From assembly GCF_900119165.1 (NCBI RefSeq), contig NZ_FPJG01000006.1, positions 6,820,001-6,884,000 of the forward strand: DNA of 64,000 nucleotides. The letters run 5' to 3'. The DNA is from Amycolatopsis australiensis. Lineage in GTDB: Bacteria; Actinomycetota; Actinomycetes; Mycobacteriales; Pseudonocardiaceae. The position numbers and the translations under genes were made by a program. The notes under the pieces are model-generated. The model was not told where the DNA came from. It saw nothing but the letters and a program-made list of their open reading frames with translations, and ran no database searches. This document shows positions 15,774 to 23,063 of the stretch, piece after piece (position 1 is the stretch's first letter; each line of letters starts with the position of its first letter).

Positions 15774-17840
15774 ATGCGTGACGATGTGGTCGAGGCGAGT
15801 GCCGTGGTCGGGCACCCGCCGGACGTGGTGTGGCAGATCGTCGGATCGCCGGAGTGGTACTCGCGGTTCGTGCCGGAGATCAGCGGGTGCGAGATCCACG
15901 AGCCCGCCGCGCGCGGCCGCGGGCCCCGCGGCGTGATCCGGATCGTCCCCGAGCGGGGACCGATGCTGGAGGCGCAGGTCCAGGCCGTCGTGTACCGGCC
16001 GGGCGAGCACGTCGTGTGGTGCGGCGTCCCGGACGAGGGCACGTGGGTCTCCCTGGAGCTGAGACCGCTGGCCGGCGGCCGGACCGAGCTGTTCGTCCGG
16101 ATGATGCTGCCGCCGTCGTACCTCGATCTGGTGTCGTCGATCAAGAAGGACGTCCGGGGCCTGGCCCGGCGCCTCGACCTGCACCTGGCCGGCCGGCCGG
16201 ACCCCGACGCCGACCGGGACGGCAACAAGGCCACCAAGCTGCGCACCACGAGCATCCTGCTGCGCGCGGGCGTGCTGAGCGCGGGACGGCCGGACAAGAT
16301 CGCCCGCCAGCTCAACTCCCTCGCCCAGTGGGGCGCGACCGTCGCGGGCGGCTACCAGGCCGCCGCCGCCCGGGTGCCCGACGAGCCCGCCCTGCACGAC
16401 GAGCGCAACCTCCGCACGTTCCGCCAGGTCCAGGAGCGCAGCGACCGGCTGGCCAACGCGCTCAGCGAGTTCGGCGTCGGCGAGCGCGACCGGATGGCGC
16501 TGATGTGCCGCAACCACGCCGCGATGGTCGAGTCGTTCGTCGCCGCCAGCAAGCTCGGGGCCGACGTCGTGCTGCTGAACACCGGCCTGTCCGCGGCCTC
16601 GGTCAGGGACGTGCTGGCCGAGCACCAGCCCGCCGCCGTGCTGGCCGACGACGAGTTCGCGCAGACGATCGCGAACGTCCCCGGCGACTTCGCCCGGATC
16701 AGCACCTGGCCGGACGCCGACGCCGGCTACCCGACCGTCGACGAGCTGATCCACGCCGCGCCCGCCGATCCGCCCAAGCCGGTCGAGCGGCCGGGCCGCC
16801 TGGTGGTGCTCACCTCGGGCACCACCGGGACGCCGAAGGGCGCGCGCCGTCCCACGCCGAAGGGGCTGGGCTCGGCCGCGGCGATCCTCGACCGCATCCC
16901 GCTGCGCGCCGGCGACCGGATCCTCGTCGCCGCGCCGCTGTTCCACAGCTGGGGCCTCGCCGCCATGCAGATCGGCATGGCACTGCGCGCGTCACTGGCG
17001 CTGATCCGCAAGTTCGACGCCGAGGAGACGCTGCGGGCGATCGCCGAGCAGAAGTGCGACGCGCTGTTCGCCGTGCCGATCATGCTGCAGCGGATCATGG
17101 ACCTGCCCGAGCGCGTCCGCTCGCGGTACGACCTGTCGTCGCTGCGGATCGTCGCCAGCAGCGGCTCGGCGATGTCCGGCGCGTTCGTCACGCAGTTCAT
17201 GGACACCTTCGGCGACGTCCTCTACAACTTCTACGGCTCGACCGAAGTGTCCTGGGCGAGCATCGCCGACCCGGCCGACCTGCGCGCGGCGCCGACGACG
17301 GCGGGCCGCTGCCCGCTCGGCACGCGCGTGGCGATCCTGGACGAGGACCGCAAGCCGGTCCCGCCCGGCGGTGAGGGCCAGATCTTCGTCGCCAACGACA
17401 TGCTGTTCGACGGCTACACGAACGGCACCGACCCGGCGCGCGCGGCGGACCTGATGGCCACCGGCGACGTCGGCTACCTCGACGCGGCGGGCCGCCTGTT
17501 CGTCACCGGCCGCGCCGACGAGATGATCGTCTCCGGCGGCGAGAACGTGTTCCCGCGGCCGGTGGAGGAAGCACTGGTCGCGCTGCCGGGTGTGCACGAC
17601 GCGGCGGTGGTCGGCGTGGCGGACGCGGAGTGGGGCCAGCGGCTGGCGGCGTACGTCGTCCCGCGGCGTGGTGCGTCGCTGCACGCGGAGGACATCCGGG
17701 CCTACATCCACCAGCGGCTGGCGCGGTTCGCGGTGCCGCGGGACGTGTACTTCGTCCCGGACCTGCCGCGCAACGCGACGGGCAAGATCCTCAAGCGCCT
17801 GCTGCACGACGACACCTGGCCGGTCACCACCGAATACTGA
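15774..17840 (+). CDS. Fused SRPBCC (polyketide cyclase/START) domain and AMP-forming acyl-CoA synthetase
   Basis: A 688-residue two-part protein. Residues 1 to about 145 form an SRPBCC domain (ASAVVGHPPDVVWQIVGSPEWYSRFVPEISGCEI), the fold of START/polyketide-cyclase proteins that hold hydrophobic ligands. After a linker (150-185), residues 190-688 form a complete ANL synthetase: LTSGTTGTPKGARRPT (about 345-360), FYGSTE, TGDVGYLD, GRADEMIVSGGENVFP and the catalytic lysine in NATGKILKRLL near 676. It should activate a carboxylic acid through an acyl-adenylate to a CoA thioester; the SRPBCC part may present the substrate. ATG at 15774 begins the SRPBCC fold, so the fusion is not a start artefact. 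Monocistronic, convergent with the GyrI gene. Confidence 0.85.
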   Translation: MRDDVVEASAVVGHPPDVVWQIVGSPEWYSRFVPEISGCEIHEPAARGRGPRGVIRIVPERGPMLEAQVQAVVYRPGEHVVWCGVPDEGTWVSLELRPLAGGRTELFVRMMLPPSYLDLVSSIKKDVRGLARRLDLHLAGRPDPDADRDGNKATKLRTTSILLRAGVLSAGRPDKIARQLNSLAQWGATVAGGYQAAAARVPDEPALHDERNLRTFRQVQERSDRLANALSEFGVGERDRMALMCRNHAAMVESFVAASKLGADVVLLNTGLSAASVRDVLAEHQPAAVLADDEFAQTIANVPGDFARISTWPDADAGYPTVDELIHAAPADPPKPVERPGRLVVLTSGTTGTPKGARRPTPKGLGSAAAILDRIPLRAGDRILVAAPLFHSWGLAAMQIGMALRASLALIRKFDAEETLRAIAEQKCDALFAVPIMLQRIMDLPERVRSRYDLSSLRIVASSGSAMSGAFVTQFMDTFGDVLYNFYGSTEVSWASIADPADLRAAPTTAGRCPLGTRVAILDEDRKPVPPGGEGQIFVANDMLFDGYTNGTDPARAADLMATGDVGYLDAAGRLFVTGRADEMIVSGGENVFPRPVEEALVALPGVHDAAVVGVADAEWGQRLAAYVVPRRGASLHAEDIRAYIHQRLARFAVPRDVYFVPDLPRNATGKILKRLLHDDTWPVTTEY

Positions 17841-17843
17841 CGC

Positions 17844-18443
17844 TCAGGCGACCGGCTGCCGCAGCACCGTCCTCAGCTTCGCGGGCTCCACTCGCCGCGG
17901 GTCGCCGAGGTAGACCTCGTGGTGCAGCCCGGCGGGCTCGAGCCCGTGGTGCTCGAGGAACTCGCCGTGCAGGCGGGCCAGCAGCGGACCTTCGTCGTCG
18001 TACGAGCCGACGTGGAGTGCCTGCGCGCAGCGGCCTTCGCCGAGCGTCAAGAAGCGGACTGGCGCGTCGATCTTCTTCTTGCGCCGCACGGATTCCCGGG
18101 CTTCTTCCACGGCGTCCGCGCCGATCCAGCCGGGCAGCGAGATGAGCATGGTCCACTGCCAGGAGTCCTTGGCGCGCACGGTGAACGCGGCGTAGTCCTC
18201 GGCCCACCACAGGCCTTCCAGCGGGCCCACGACGAAGTCCTCGCCCCGGCCCTTCGCCGCCATCTTGATCGTGTACGCGAAGGCGTACAGCGCTTCGACG
18301 GCGCTTCTGTGGCTCACCGCGGTGTTCGGGTCGCCGCGGCCGTCGATCGCGAGGAACCGCTGTTCGGGCACGTCCACCAGGGCCCAGTCGGTGTTCTTCG
18401 GCGCGTACAGCTGCTTCAGGTCCTTCTTGACGTCGTACGGCAT
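17844..18443 (-). CDS. GyrI-like small-molecule-binding protein
   Basis: A 199-residue protein of the GyrI-like/SOUL-SBP type: DVPEQRFLAIDGRGDPN near residues 23-40, PLEGLWWAED in the middle, the basic RRKKKIDAPVRFLTLGEGRCAQALHVGSYDDEGPLLARLHGEF segment and HHEVYLGDPRRVEPAKLRTVLRQPV at the end. Such proteins bind small ligands, and some degrade or sequester toxic compounds. The ATG overlaps the padR stop (ATGA), so the PadR regulator and this protein are translated together; the regulator presumably responds to a compound bound by this protein. Confidence 0.85.
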   Translation of the reverse strand: MPYDVKKDLKQLYAPKNTDWALVDVPEQRFLAIDGRGDPNTAVSHRSAVEALYAFAYTIKMAAKGRGEDFVVGPLEGLWWAEDYAAFTVRAKDSWQWTMLISLPGWIGADAVEEARESVRRKKKIDAPVRFLTLGEGRCAQALHVGSYDDEGPLLARLHGEFLEHHGLEPAGLHHEVYLGDPRRVEPAKLRTVLRQPVA

Positions 18444-18952
18444 CAGATCTTCCTTCCGGCCAGCCACTGGGCTTCGGCTTCGAGCTGGGCGATCGAGTAC
18501 TCGAAGATCGCTCGGACGACCGGCGGCGCGCCGGCCTGGGCCGCGGCGGCGCGCCGGACCTCGGCCAGCCGGTCCCGGACCGCTTCGGCTCGCCGGGCGA
18601 GCGCGGCGGGGAGCCGCTCCGGCGGGCAGTTCGCCAGGCCGACCAGGACAGGCTGGTGGACCGGGCGCAGCTCGGCGACCGCTGCCTCCGCCGCGGCCGC
18701 GCACGCCTTCCGGCCCGCTTCGGTGGCCGTGAACGTCTTCTTCGCCTTGGCGTGCGCGCGCTTCTCCGGCACTTCGGCGACCAGGCCGCGGTCCCGCAGC
18801 TTGCCCAAGACGTAGTAGATGGAGCTGAAACCGAGCGCGGTCCAGTCGCGCATGCCGCGCTCGGCGACCACCTCGTCGAGTTCGTAGCCGTGCCTCGGCC
18901 GCTCGGCCACCAGGCCCAGCACCGTCAGCTCCGCGTCGGTCAGCACCTTCAT
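18443..18952 (-). CDS. PadR-family transcriptional regulator
   Basis: A 169-residue regulator with the PadR winged helix at the N-terminus (DAELTVLGLVAERPRHGYELDEVVAERG, then SSIYYVLGKLRDRGLVAEV, residues 5-62) and a helical C-terminal dimerisation region (about 90-165). ATG at 18952 sits directly on a palindrome, which argues for autorepression. It is followed without a gap by the GyrI-like gene, the usual PadR/GyrI pairing for sensing a small toxic or aromatic compound. Divergent from the SWIM-protein gene. Confidence 0.88.
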   Translation of the reverse strand: MKVLTDAELTVLGLVAERPRHGYELDEVVAERGMRDWTALGFSSIYYVLGKLRDRGLVAEVPEKRAHAKAKKTFTATEAGRKACAAAAEAAVAELRPVHQPVLVGLANCPPERLPAALARRAEAVRDRLAEVRRAAAAQAGAPPVVRAIFEYSIAQLEAEAQWLAGRKI

Positions 18953-18969
18953 ATTCTAGCACTAGAATA
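18952..18969. promoter_or_regulatory. PadR operator candidate
   Basis: TATTCTAG and CTAGAATA flank a 2-base centre, an 8+8 perfect palindrome overlapping the first base of the padR start codon. In a GC-rich genome such an AT-rich palindrome at a regulator start is a strong operator candidate. The divergent SWIM gene begins about 70 bases away and may also be affected. Confidence 0.65.
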
Positions 18970-19038
18970 ACCGTGAACCGGAAATTGTCGGTGGGTGCTG
19001 GCATGCTTCAGCGGAGAGGCGGAAAGCGAGGGGAACCA

Positions 19039-20358
19039 GTGGGGGGACAGGTGGTGACGGCGGTGCCGTGGACCGCGGAACGCGTGGCCGGGCTGGCGCC
19101 GGATCCCGCTTCGGAGAAGGCGGGCCGGGCGCTCGCCGCGCCCGCGCGGTGGTCGGGCGCGGGCGCGTCCGAGGACGCCGTGTGGGGCCTCTGCCAGGGC
19201 AGCGGCAAGCGGCCGTACCAGACGTGCGTCGAGCTCGCCGAGCCCGCGTTCCGGTGTTCGTGTCCCAGCCGCAAGTTCCCGTGCAAGCACGCGCTGGGGC
19301 TGCTGCTGCTCTGGGCGGCGGGTCAGGTTCCCGCGGGCGGACCGCCGGAGTGGGTGCACGCGTGGCTCGCCGAACGCGCCGACCGGGCCCGGCGCGCGGA
19401 AAACCGCGCGGAAGCGGCCGGCCCCAAGGACGAGGAAGCGGCCGCGCGGCGTGCCGCCGAGCGGGCGGCGCGCGTCGAAGGCGGCGTCGCGGAACTGAAG
19501 ATCTGGCTGACCGACCGGATCGGCGCGGGCCTGGCGGGGTTCGAACGCAGCGGCGGCGAGGAGCTGCGCACGGTGGCGGCGCGGATGGTCGACGCCCAGG
19601 CGTCCGGCCTGGCGGGCGGCCTGCGCCGGGCGGCCGGGATCGTCGGCCGCCGCGACTGGCCGGAGGCACTGCTCGGCGAGCTGTCCCTGCTGTACCTGCT
19701 GGCGGACGCGGCCACGCGGCTGGACGAGCTGCCGCCGCCACTGGCGGAGACGGTCCGGACCCGGCTGGGGTTCTCGGTGGAGACGGCACGCGTGCTGGAG
19801 AGCGGCGAGCGCGTGTCGGACGAGTGGCTGATCACGGGAGCGGCCGACGAGGAGAACGACCGCCTGCTGACGCGCCGCACGTGGCTGCGCGGCCGGCGGT
19901 CGGGCCGTGACGCGCTGGTGTTGTCGTTCGCGCCACCGGGCCGCCCGCTGGACGCGTCACTGCCACCGGGCCACGTCCTGAAGGCGGAGCTGGCGTTCTA
20001 CCCGGGCGCGGCACCGTTGCGCGCACTGGTGGTGGAGCGCGGAATCCCGGAGGCGGCCCCGGCAGCCGAAGGCGGCTCGATCTCGGAGGCGCTGACGGCG
20101 TACGCGCGGGCGATGGCGGCGGACCCGTGGCTGGAGCGCTGGCCGGTGCTGTTGTCCGGCGTGACCCCGGCCGAGCACGCGGGCGGCTGGTGTCTGTCCG
20201 AAAAGGACGGAACGGCGTTGCCGCTGGTGCCGTACGCGTTCCCGTGGTCGTTGCTGGCGATGTCGGCGGGAAACCCGCTGACGGTGGCGGCCGAGTGGAG
20301 CCAGGCGGGCCTCCGTCCCCTGACGTGCTGGCACGAGAACCGGGCGGTGCGGCTGTGA
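19039..20358 (+). CDS. SWIM zinc-finger protein (YehQ-like) of a MoxR/vWA module
   Basis: A 439-residue protein. Its SWIM motif is FRCSCPSRKFPCKHALG (C-x-C-x6-C-x-H, about residues 74-90), a zinc site for nucleic acid or protein binding. A long helical, alanine/arginine-rich segment follows (about 115-180), then a C-terminal domain of unknown fold. GTG at 19039 has GAGGGGA in front and is preferred over a frame-open GTG at 18973 that overlaps the padR operator zone. It heads a five-gene set with DUF5691, MoxR, DUF5682 and vWA genes; a 240-bp repeat-bearing gap separates it from the second. E. coli yehQ, grouped with yehL/yehM/yehP, is the comparable protein. Function unknown. Confidence 0.82.
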   Translation: MGGQVVTAVPWTAERVAGLAPDPASEKAGRALAAPARWSGAGASEDAVWGLCQGSGKRPYQTCVELAEPAFRCSCPSRKFPCKHALGLLLLWAAGQVPAGGPPEWVHAWLAERADRARRAENRAEAAGPKDEEAAARRAAERAARVEGGVAELKIWLTDRIGAGLAGFERSGGEELRTVAARMVDAQASGLAGGLRRAAGIVGRRDWPEALLGELSLLYLLADAATRLDELPPPLAETVRTRLGFSVETARVLESGERVSDEWLITGAADEENDRLLTRRTWLRGRRSGRDALVLSFAPPGRPLDASLPPGHVLKAELAFYPGAAPLRALVVERGIPEAAPAAEGGSISEALTAYARAMAADPWLERWPVLLSGVTPAEHAGGWCLSEKDGTALPLVPYAFPWSLLAMSAGNPLTVAAEWSQAGLRPLTCWHENRAVRL

Positions 20359-20598
20359 GTGCCGAGCGACCCAGCCACACCGCCGCGCGGGCCTTCCCAC
20401 CGGACCACGCCCGGCACGTGCCCAGCAACCCGGCCCCGAGCCTGCGCCCGAACCACACCCCCGCGCGGCACTTCCCACCGGACCACGCCCGGCGCGAGCC
20501 CAGCAGCGCGCGCCTCCAACCGGCCGCCCGAGCCACACCCGCGGGCGACCAGCCCACTCCCCCGCTCGCACCCACCAAGCCCGGAAGGCGGTGAAGCC
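20359..20598. repeat. Non-coding spacer with imperfect direct repeats
   Basis: A 240-bp stop-poor, very GC-rich stretch between two genes of one module. It contains two nearly identical segments about 45 bp long starting at 20383 and 20461 (period 78), each running from CCGCGCGG through CTTCCCACCGGACCACGCCC into a GC-rich tail. The style (ACCA-GCCC, CCGGCACG, CCGCGCGG cores) resembles the larger array at 42.3-42.9 kb. Frames open through it are not considered genes. Confidence 0.6.
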
Positions 20599-21984
20599 GT
20601 GAAAGCCTGGGAAGACCTCGTCGGCACCGCGCTCCTCGGCACCCGCCGCCGCGTGCTCGACTCCGCCGGCCAGCCGCCCGCGGTACAACAGCTCATTGCC
20701 GGGCGCGACGATCCGGCCGAGCAGCTTCTCGTCGCCGCCGCCGTGCTCACCACCTATCGGCGGGCCGGGCGGCTGCCGCTGCGGGATGTACGGCCGCTTC
20801 CCGTTGCCGCGGCCGATGAGCGGCCCTTCGTTCCCCCGCTCGCGCGGGAACGGCTGGGACGGCTGCTCGCCGCCAGTCATCCCGATCTGCTGCTCGAATG
20901 GCTCGGCATCGTCGCCGGCACGGGCTACCGCGTCCCGCCCGAAACCCTGCCGCTGCTCGCCGAGGCCGCCCGCAGCAAGGCCGCCCTGCGCGGGCCGCTC
21001 CTGGCCGTCGCCGGGTCCGTCGGGGCGTGGCTCGGGCAGCGGAACCCCGACTGGTCGTTCCTCTCCGCGCCCGCCGAAGACGAAGGCGACGTCTGGCAGT
21101 ACGGCAGCCTCGCCCAGCGCCGCCGCTGGCTGGCCGCCAAGCTCGCCGAAGACCCCGGCACCGCACGCGCTGCCCTCGGATCCTCGTGGAAGAACGAACC
21201 CGCCGACGTCCGCGCCGACTTCCTCGGCGTGCTCGCCGCGCACGTCCGCGCCGAAGACGAAACCTTCCTCGAAGCCGCCCTCACCGACCGCGCGGCCGCC
21301 GTCCGCGAACGGGCCGCCGAGTTGCTCGGCCGGCTGCCCGGTACCCGGTACGGCGAAAGCATGGCCGCTCGGCTCAGGCCCCTGGTCCGCCGCCGGGGCC
21401 GGGTCCTCGAAGTCTCCGTGCCACCCGGGGAACGCGGTGAGGGCACCGTCCGGCTGCGCACGCTCGTCGCGGCCGCTCCGCTGTCCTTCTGGACCGAGTT
21501 CGGCCCGCCCGCCGAGGTCGTCCGGATGACCGTCGAGGGTTGCCCGGCCGGCGTCCTGCGGGACTCGTGGGCCACCGCGGCTCTGCGCCAGCGCGACGAA
21601 GCCTGGGCGCAGGCACTCATCGGCGCCGATCCCGGCGGGCGCACCACGCCGCCGCTGCTCGGCGTGCTGAGCCCGGCGAGCCAGGCCGCCACCGTCGGGC
21701 ACCTGATCAGCCGGCTGCCCGTCGAGTCGTTCGCGCGGCTCGTGCACGAACTGCCCCGGCCGTGGACGAAGGAACTCGGCACCGCCCTGCTCGACTGGAT
21801 CGCCCGCCAGGACGACCATCGCCTGGTTTCGCACGCCGCCGTCGTGATCGCCCGCGCGGTCCCGGCGGAGTGCCTGCGCCACCCGCTGGCCACCACCCGC
21901 CTGACCATGGACGCCGGGCCGTGGCGCCGGGCGCTCACCGAGACGCTGAACTTCCGCCGCGAAATGTACGAGGAGCTCGCATGA
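20599..21984 (+). CDS. DUF5691-family protein of the MoxR/vWA module
   Basis: A 461-residue protein without a recognised catalytic motif. It starts VKAWEDLVGTALLGTRRR, the characteristic N-terminus of the DUF5691 family. The rest is mainly short helices, with repeat-like HEAT character around residues 190-260 (EDETFLEAALTDRAAAVRERAAELLGRL). GTG at 20599 follows GGAAGGCGG; the open frame upstream is repeat spacer. Its TGA overlaps the ATG of the MoxR gene (ATGA). It may be a scaffold or adaptor for the AAA+/vWA pair, which is inference. The family assignment is from memory of this conserved gene order. Confidence 0.75.
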   Translation: MKAWEDLVGTALLGTRRRVLDSAGQPPAVQQLIAGRDDPAEQLLVAAAVLTTYRRAGRLPLRDVRPLPVAAADERPFVPPLARERLGRLLAASHPDLLLEWLGIVAGTGYRVPPETLPLLAEAARSKAALRGPLLAVAGSVGAWLGQRNPDWSFLSAPAEDEGDVWQYGSLAQRRRWLAAKLAEDPGTARAALGSSWKNEPADVRADFLGVLAAHVRAEDETFLEAALTDRAAAVRERAAELLGRLPGTRYGESMAARLRPLVRRRGRVLEVSVPPGERGEGTVRLRTLVAAAPLSFWTEFGPPAEVVRMTVEGCPAGVLRDSWATAALRQRDEAWAQALIGADPGGRTTPPLLGVLSPASQAATVGHLISRLPVESFARLVHELPRPWTKELGTALLDWIARQDDHRLVSHAAVVIARAVPAECLRHPLATTRLTMDAGPWRRALTETLNFRREMYEELA

Positions 21985-23063
21985 CCGCCACCGTCCTCCG
22001 GCCCCACGCCGAACAGGACCACGCCGCCGAGCTGGCCGCGCTGGCCGCCGCCGACGACCGGGCGAAGCCGCCGAACTGGAACCTGTCGCCGTGGGCCGTC
22101 GTCGAGTACCTCCTCGGCGGCACCCTGCCGGACGGCACCGTGATCACGCCGAAGTACGTCGGCCCGCGGCGGCTGATCGAGGTCGCCGTCGCGACACTGG
22201 CCACCGACCGCGCGCTGCTGCTGCTCGGCGTGCCCGGAACGGCGAAAACCTGGGTCTCCGAGCACCTTTCGGCCGCGATCAGCGGCGACTCGACGCTGCT
22301 GGTGCAGGGCACCGCGGGCACGTCCGAGGAGTCGATCCGCTACGGCTGGAACTACGCCCGGCTGATCGCCGAAGGCCCGAGCGCCGCGGCGCTCGTCGAA
22401 AGCCCGGTGCTGCGCGCGATGCGTGACGGCAAGCTGGCCCGGCTCGAGGAGCTGACCCGCATCCCCGCCGACGTCCAGGACACGCTCATCACGATCCTGT
22501 CCGAGAAGACGCTCCCGATCCCGGAGCTGGCGACGGAGGTGCAGGCGCGGCCGGGCTTCAACCTGATCGCGACCGCGAACAACCGCGACAAGGGCGTCAA
22601 TGAGCTGTCGAGCGCGCTGCGGCGGCGCTTCAACACCGTCGTGCTGCCGCTGCCGGACAGCGCGGAGGCGGAGGTCGAGATCGTCAGCAGGCGGGTCGCG
22701 GAGCTGGGCGCGTCGCTGCAGCTGCCCGCCGAGGCCGCCGAGCTGGCGGAGATCCGCCGGGTGGTCACGGTGTTCCGCGAGCTGCGCTCGGGCCGCACCG
22801 AAGACGGCCGGACGGCGGTCAAGTCGCCCTCCGGCACGCTCTCGACCGCCGAGGCGATCAGCGTGCTCACCGGCGGGCTCGCGCTGGCCGCGCACTTCGG
22901 CGACGGCGTGCTGCGCCCGCACGACATCGCGGCCGGCATCCACGGCGCGGTGGTGAAGGACCCGGTGGCCGACCGCGCGATCTGGATCGAATACCTGGAG
23001 ACGGTCGTGCGCGAGCGTGACGGCTGGGCCGACTTCTACCGGGCGGGCCAGGAGATCGCGTGA
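21981..23063 (+). CDS. MoxR-type AAA+ ATPase (YehL-like)
   Basis: A 360-residue AAA+ protein. Walker A is GVPGTAKTW (about residues 83-91), a sensor-1-like segment is LIATANNRDKGVNELSSALRRRF (about 193-215) and arginine-finger candidates follow. The Walker B region reads GKLARLEELTRIPADVQDTL (about 151-170): the usual LLLDE is replaced by ARLEE. MoxR ATPases work as chaperones with vWA-domain partners, remodelling or activating target complexes. Here the partner is probably the vWA protein two genes down. Overlaps DUF5691 by 4 bases upstream and DUF5682 by 4 bases downstream, so the stoichiometry is translationally coupled. Confidence 0.88.
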   Translation: MTATVLRPHAEQDHAAELAALAAADDRAKPPNWNLSPWAVVEYLLGGTLPDGTVITPKYVGPRRLIEVAVATLATDRALLLLGVPGTAKTWVSEHLSAAISGDSTLLVQGTAGTSEESIRYGWNYARLIAEGPSAAALVESPVLRAMRDGKLARLEELTRIPADVQDTLITILSEKTLPIPELATEVQARPGFNLIATANNRDKGVNELSSALRRRFNTVVLPLPDSAEAEVEIVSRRVAELGASLQLPAEAAELAEIRRVVTVFRELRSGRTEDGRTAVKSPSGTLSTAEAISVLTGGLALAAHFGDGVLRPHDIAAGIHGAVVKDPVADRAIWIEYLETVVRERDGWADFYRAGQEIA

